In this document: one piece after another, positions 61,581 through 64,000 of the stretch
Layout of the letters: every line of letters begins with the position of its first letter
Numbering within the stretch: position 1 is the stretch's first letter
Source: Amycolatopsis sp. WAC 01376
Lineage (GTDB): Bacteria > Actinomycetota > Actinomycetes > Mycobacteriales > Pseudonocardiaceae
Assembly: GCF_003947415.1 (NCBI RefSeq)
Contig: NZ_QHKL01000001.1
Span: 930,001-994,000 of the forward strand
DNA length: 64,000 nt
Direction of reading: 5' to 3'
The notes under the pieces: model-generated
Databases searched by the model: none
Told to the model about the DNA's origin: nothing
Seen by the model: only the letters and a program-made list of their open reading frames with translations
Program-made: the position numbers and the translations under genes

Positions 61581-62240
61581 CTATTCCACGTCCAACCCGT
61601 GCTCGATGGCGTAGCGAGCCAGTTCGACACGGTTGTGCAGCTGGAGTTTCCGCAGCGTGGACTGGACGTGGTTCTCCACCGTCCGATGCGACAGCACGAG
61701 CTTCTCGGCGATCTGCCGCGCCGTCATCCCCTTCGCGACCAGGCGCAGGACGTCGGTCTCGCGTTCGGTCAGCCGCGGCGGCGCGGGCCCGTCGTCCGGG
61801 GCGTCGGCCATGCGGCGGTACTCGCCGAGGACGAGACCGGCGAGTCCGGCGGTGAACACCGGGTCGCCCGCCGCGGTCCGCTTGACCGCGTCCACGAGCT
61901 CGGTCGCCGAAGCCGATTTGACCAGATACCCGGAGGCCCCGGCCTTCACCGCCTCGAGGACGTCGCTGTGCTCGCCGCTCGCGGACAGCACCAGCACCTT
62001 CGTCGACGGCAGTTCCGCGGTGATCTCGCGGGTGGCGTCGACCCCCGACGTCTCGCCGAGGTTGAGGTCCATCAGGACGACGTCCGGCCGGACCGTCCGC
62101 GCGATCCGCACCGCGGCGGGCGCGTCCGGCGCGGTGGCCCGCACGTCGAAACCGTGTTCGGCCAGGTCGCGCGCGACCCCGTCCCGCCACATCGGATGAT
62201 CGTCGACCACCATCACCGAGACCTGAGCCTCACCGGTCAT
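61581..62240 (-). CDS. NarL/FixJ-family response regulator
   Basis: A 219-aa regulator: receiver domain with acidic pair Asp13/Asp14, phosphoacceptor Asp58 (VVLMDLNLGE) and Lys in GYLVKSAS. The LuxR-type HTH (LTERETDVLRLVAKGMTARQ, then IAEKLVLSHRTVENHV) is at the C-terminus. The start ATG 62240 overlaps the stop of the kinase gene (ATGA), so they form a coupled two-component pair. Confidence 0.94.
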   Translation of the reverse strand: MTGEAQVSVMVVDDHPMWRDGVARDLAEHGFDVRATAPDAPAAVRIARTVRPDVVLMDLNLGETSGVDATREITAELPSTKVLVLSASGEHSDVLEAVKAGASGYLVKSASATELVDAVKRTAAGDPVFTAGLAGLVLGEYRRMADAPDDGPAPPRLTERETDVLRLVAKGMTARQIAEKLVLSHRTVENHVQSTLRKLQLHNRVELARYAIEHGLDVE

Positions 62241-63403
62241 CGCTTTCCCCTCGCCGCGACTGGAACCTTGACTTCCCATTCCGTGCCCTGGCCGGGCGCG
62301 GTGTCGAGGGCGGCGCTTCCGCCCAGATCCCGCACCCGTCCCTTGATGGACTCCGCGATACCTAGATGTCCCTCGGCCGCCGCTCGTTCCAGAACGCCGG
62401 GCGCGATTCCGGGGCCGTCGTCGCGGACGCTGACGACGACCTCGGTGCCGAGGTCCTCCAGCAGCACCCAGGCGTGCGCGTCTTCGCCCGCGTGTTTTTC
62501 GACGTTCGACAGCGCCTCGCGTGCCACGGCCACCAGTTCCGCGGTCACGTGCTCGGGTAATTGGACCTCACCCGCGGGGGTCGACACCTGCACGGACGGC
62601 GTCGCGAGCAGTTGCAGCGCGGCCCGGAGGTCGGTCGTCCCGTTCTCGCTCGAACGCGTCGGTTCGGTGGTGACCAAGGCCCGCAGCGCGATCTCCTGCT
62701 CGCCTGCCAGTTTCGCCAGCTCGGCGGCCTCCCCGCCGAATTCGGCGCCGCGTTTGCGCACCCGCGCGAGCACCTGCAGGACGCTGTCGTGGATCGAGCG
62801 GGCGAGCCGCTCCCGTTCGGCCGTCGCGGCCTCCATGCGCAACGCCCTGGTCAGCGCGTCGGCGGACCGGCGGGCCATGGTCGCGGCGAGACCGATCACG
62901 AAGCCGCTCGCGGTCAGCAGGAAGCCGTCCAGCGCGACGTCGACGTCGAACCGCCAGCGCACCAGCCCGGTGACCACCGAGACCACCAGTCCGGCGAGCA
63001 CGCCGCCGACGGCGCCGAACCGCGTCCCGGCGGCCGCGGGCGGGACGGCCGCCCACACCGTCGTGATGAGCGGGGTGCTGGCGTCGAACTGCGCGGTGGT
63101 CAGGATCCACGCAGAGGTGAACATGAGGACGGCGGTCACCACGAGGTCGACGCCGACCAGCCACGGCCAGCGGCTCGACGGCCGCGCGTAGAACACGCTG
63201 CTCAGCACCGTCCACACCGTCATCGCGCCGAACGCGGTCCACGCGAGCCACTTATTCGCGTAGCCGTCGTAGTGGACGATGAACGAGCCCAGCGCGAAGA
63301 GCAGCGTCGTCACCCGAAGCACGATCACCCCGCGCCACAACGGGGTGACCGGGTCCCGCGTGCCGAGCGCCGAGACGGCGCGCCAGAGCGGGGTCTCGGT
63401 CAT
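62237..63403 (-). CDS. MacS-type sensor histidine kinase
   Basis: A 388-aa kinase of the NarL-partner type. About six hydrophobic segments lie in residues 25-185. The HisKA_3-like helix reads RLARSIHDSVLQVLARVRKR, and HATPase_c has AREALSNVEKHAG and VRDDGPGIAPG. Coupled by 4-base overlaps to the transporter gene upstream and the regulator downstream. The AI-2E-type transporter upstream may be linked to its signal; this is inference. Confidence 0.92.
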   Translation of the reverse strand: MTETPLWRAVSALGTRDPVTPLWRGVIVLRVTTLLFALGSFIVHYDGYANKWLAWTAFGAMTVWTVLSSVFYARPSSRWPWLVGVDLVVTAVLMFTSAWILTTAQFDASTPLITTVWAAVPPAAAGTRFGAVGGVLAGLVVSVVTGLVRWRFDVDVALDGFLLTASGFVIGLAATMARRSADALTRALRMEAATAERERLARSIHDSVLQVLARVRKRGAEFGGEAAELAKLAGEQEIALRALVTTEPTRSSENGTTDLRAALQLLATPSVQVSTPAGEVQLPEHVTAELVAVAREALSNVEKHAGEDAHAWVLLEDLGTEVVVSVRDDGPGIAPGVLERAAAEGHLGIAESIKGRVRDLGGSAALDTAPGQGTEWEVKVPVAARGKR

Positions 63404-64000
63404 GACTTGGCTTCGGACTCTTCCCCGGAATCGTTCGGCTGCGCCGCCTGATCCCGCAGGACGTCGATCTCGGCCGGATCGGGATCGTGTTCGTGCAGCA
63501 GCGACCGGATCCCCGCGTTGAGCACCGCGAGCAGCGGCACCGAAAGCAGCGCGCCGGCGATCCCGGCGGTGACCAGACCGGCGGTGATCGCGAGCACCAC
63601 GGCGAGCGGGTGCAGCTTCACCGCGCGGCCGAGCAGGATCGGCTGCAGCACGTGGCTTTCCAGCTGCATGACGCCGATGACGATGGCCAGCACGATCAGC
63701 GCGCCGACGACGCCCTTGGTCACCAGCGCGATCAGCACCGCGACCGCGCCCGCGATCACGGCACCGATGATCGGGATGAAGGCGCCGAGGAATACCAGCG
63801 TCGCCAGCGGGATCACCAGCGGCACGCCGACGATCGCCAGCCCGATACCGATGCCGACCGCGTCGACCACGGCCACCGCCGCCGTCGCGCGCACGTAGCT
63901 GACCAGCGACGCGAACCCGCGGCGCCCGGCGACGTCGACCCGGTTGCGCACGCGCCCCGGAACGCCGCGGACGAGGAACTTCCAGATCTGGTCGCCGCCG
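63400..64000 (-). CDS. AI-2E family transporter, C-terminal part (cut by window edge)
   Basis: The visible 200 residues include GGDQIWKFLVRGVPGRVRNR at the window edge, the GIGLAIVGVPLVIPLATLVF and LGAFIPIIGAVIAGAVAVLI segments, and VLQPILLGRAVKLHPLAVVL, which define the AI-2E/UPF0118 permease family. The 5' part lies beyond 64000. Its stop overlaps the kinase start by 4 bases. Substrate unknown. Confidence 0.9.
   Translation of the reverse strand, partial: GGDQIWKFLVRGVPGRVRNRVDVAGRRGFASLVSYVRATAAVAVVDAVGIGIGLAIVGVPLVIPLATLVFLGAFIPIIGAVIAGAVAVLIALVTKGVVGALIVLAIVIGVMQLESHVLQPILLGRAVKLHPLAVVLAITAGLVTAGIAGALLSVPLLAVLNAGIRSLLHEHDPDPAEIDVLRDQAAQPNDSGEESEAKS

Overview
The window is high-GC actinobacterial chromosome, most likely from an Amycolatopsis-type member of the Pseudonocardiaceae. 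That genus call is an inference from gene content, codon use and frequent GTG/TTG starts. It lies close to the replication origin: it opens inside the C-terminus of parB. Bases 1-17.6 kb then follow the block known in Mycobacterium tuberculosis as Rv3917c-Rv3907c: parB, a GNAT-like gene, cwlM, trxA, trxB, anti-SigM, sigM, murJ/pseudokinase, an Rv3909-like exported protein, mutT4-like NUDIX and pcnA. Four extra genes (HAD phosphatase, an unknown 128-aa protein, a Ddl-like ATP-grasp protein and an aminotransferase) sit between parB and the GNAT gene. Murein synthesis control, the thioredoxin system and the SigM stress circuit are therefore packed side by side.

From 17.7 to 20.9 kb there is an orphan histidine kinase with a methyltransferase, then a luciferase-like monooxygenase. 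A repeat-rich intergenic stretch (20.9-21.4 kb) precedes the most unusual part of the window: a nine-gene minus-strand operon (38663 down to 21421) of type VII secretion (T7SS)-style polymorphic toxin genes. It begins with a YbaB-like protein and a WXG100-like protein. Next comes a 2336-aa protein with a CpnT-like N-terminus, a long Pro/Gln/Ser linker, two successive ADP-ribosyltransferase + papain-fold modules and a C-terminal RelA/SpoT-like domain. It ends with a small candidate immunity protein, two YezG-TNT proteins, two large proteins that end in degenerate ADP-ribosylglycohydrolase (ARH) domains and one ARH with intact metal-binding motifs. The operon thus combines enzymes that would attach ADP-ribose, remove it, hydrolyse NAD and make alarmones.

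From 38.7 to 47.2 kb are an MFS exporter with a tandem-repeat upstream region, YqgE, an SdpI-like membrane protein, a secreted phytase-like protein, leuS with a Leu-codon leader peptide and attenuator, an SDR dehydrogenase and a TetR regulator. From 47.3 to 55.3 kb are lipoproteins and two more T7SS accessory/substrate operons: a PPE-like, EspG, small protein and DUF3558 set on the minus strand, and a YbaB-like, EspC-like, WXG-like and membrane protein set on the plus strand. No ESX core ATPase or membrane component lies in the window, so secretion would depend on a system encoded elsewhere.

From 55.7 kb to the end: a ribokinase-like kinase, ptsI with a DasR-type operator at its start codon, a drug exporter, a DUF1707 protein, a lipoprotein that appears to start at CTG, and a three-gene operon (AI-2E-type transporter, histidine kinase, NarL regulator) running off the right edge.
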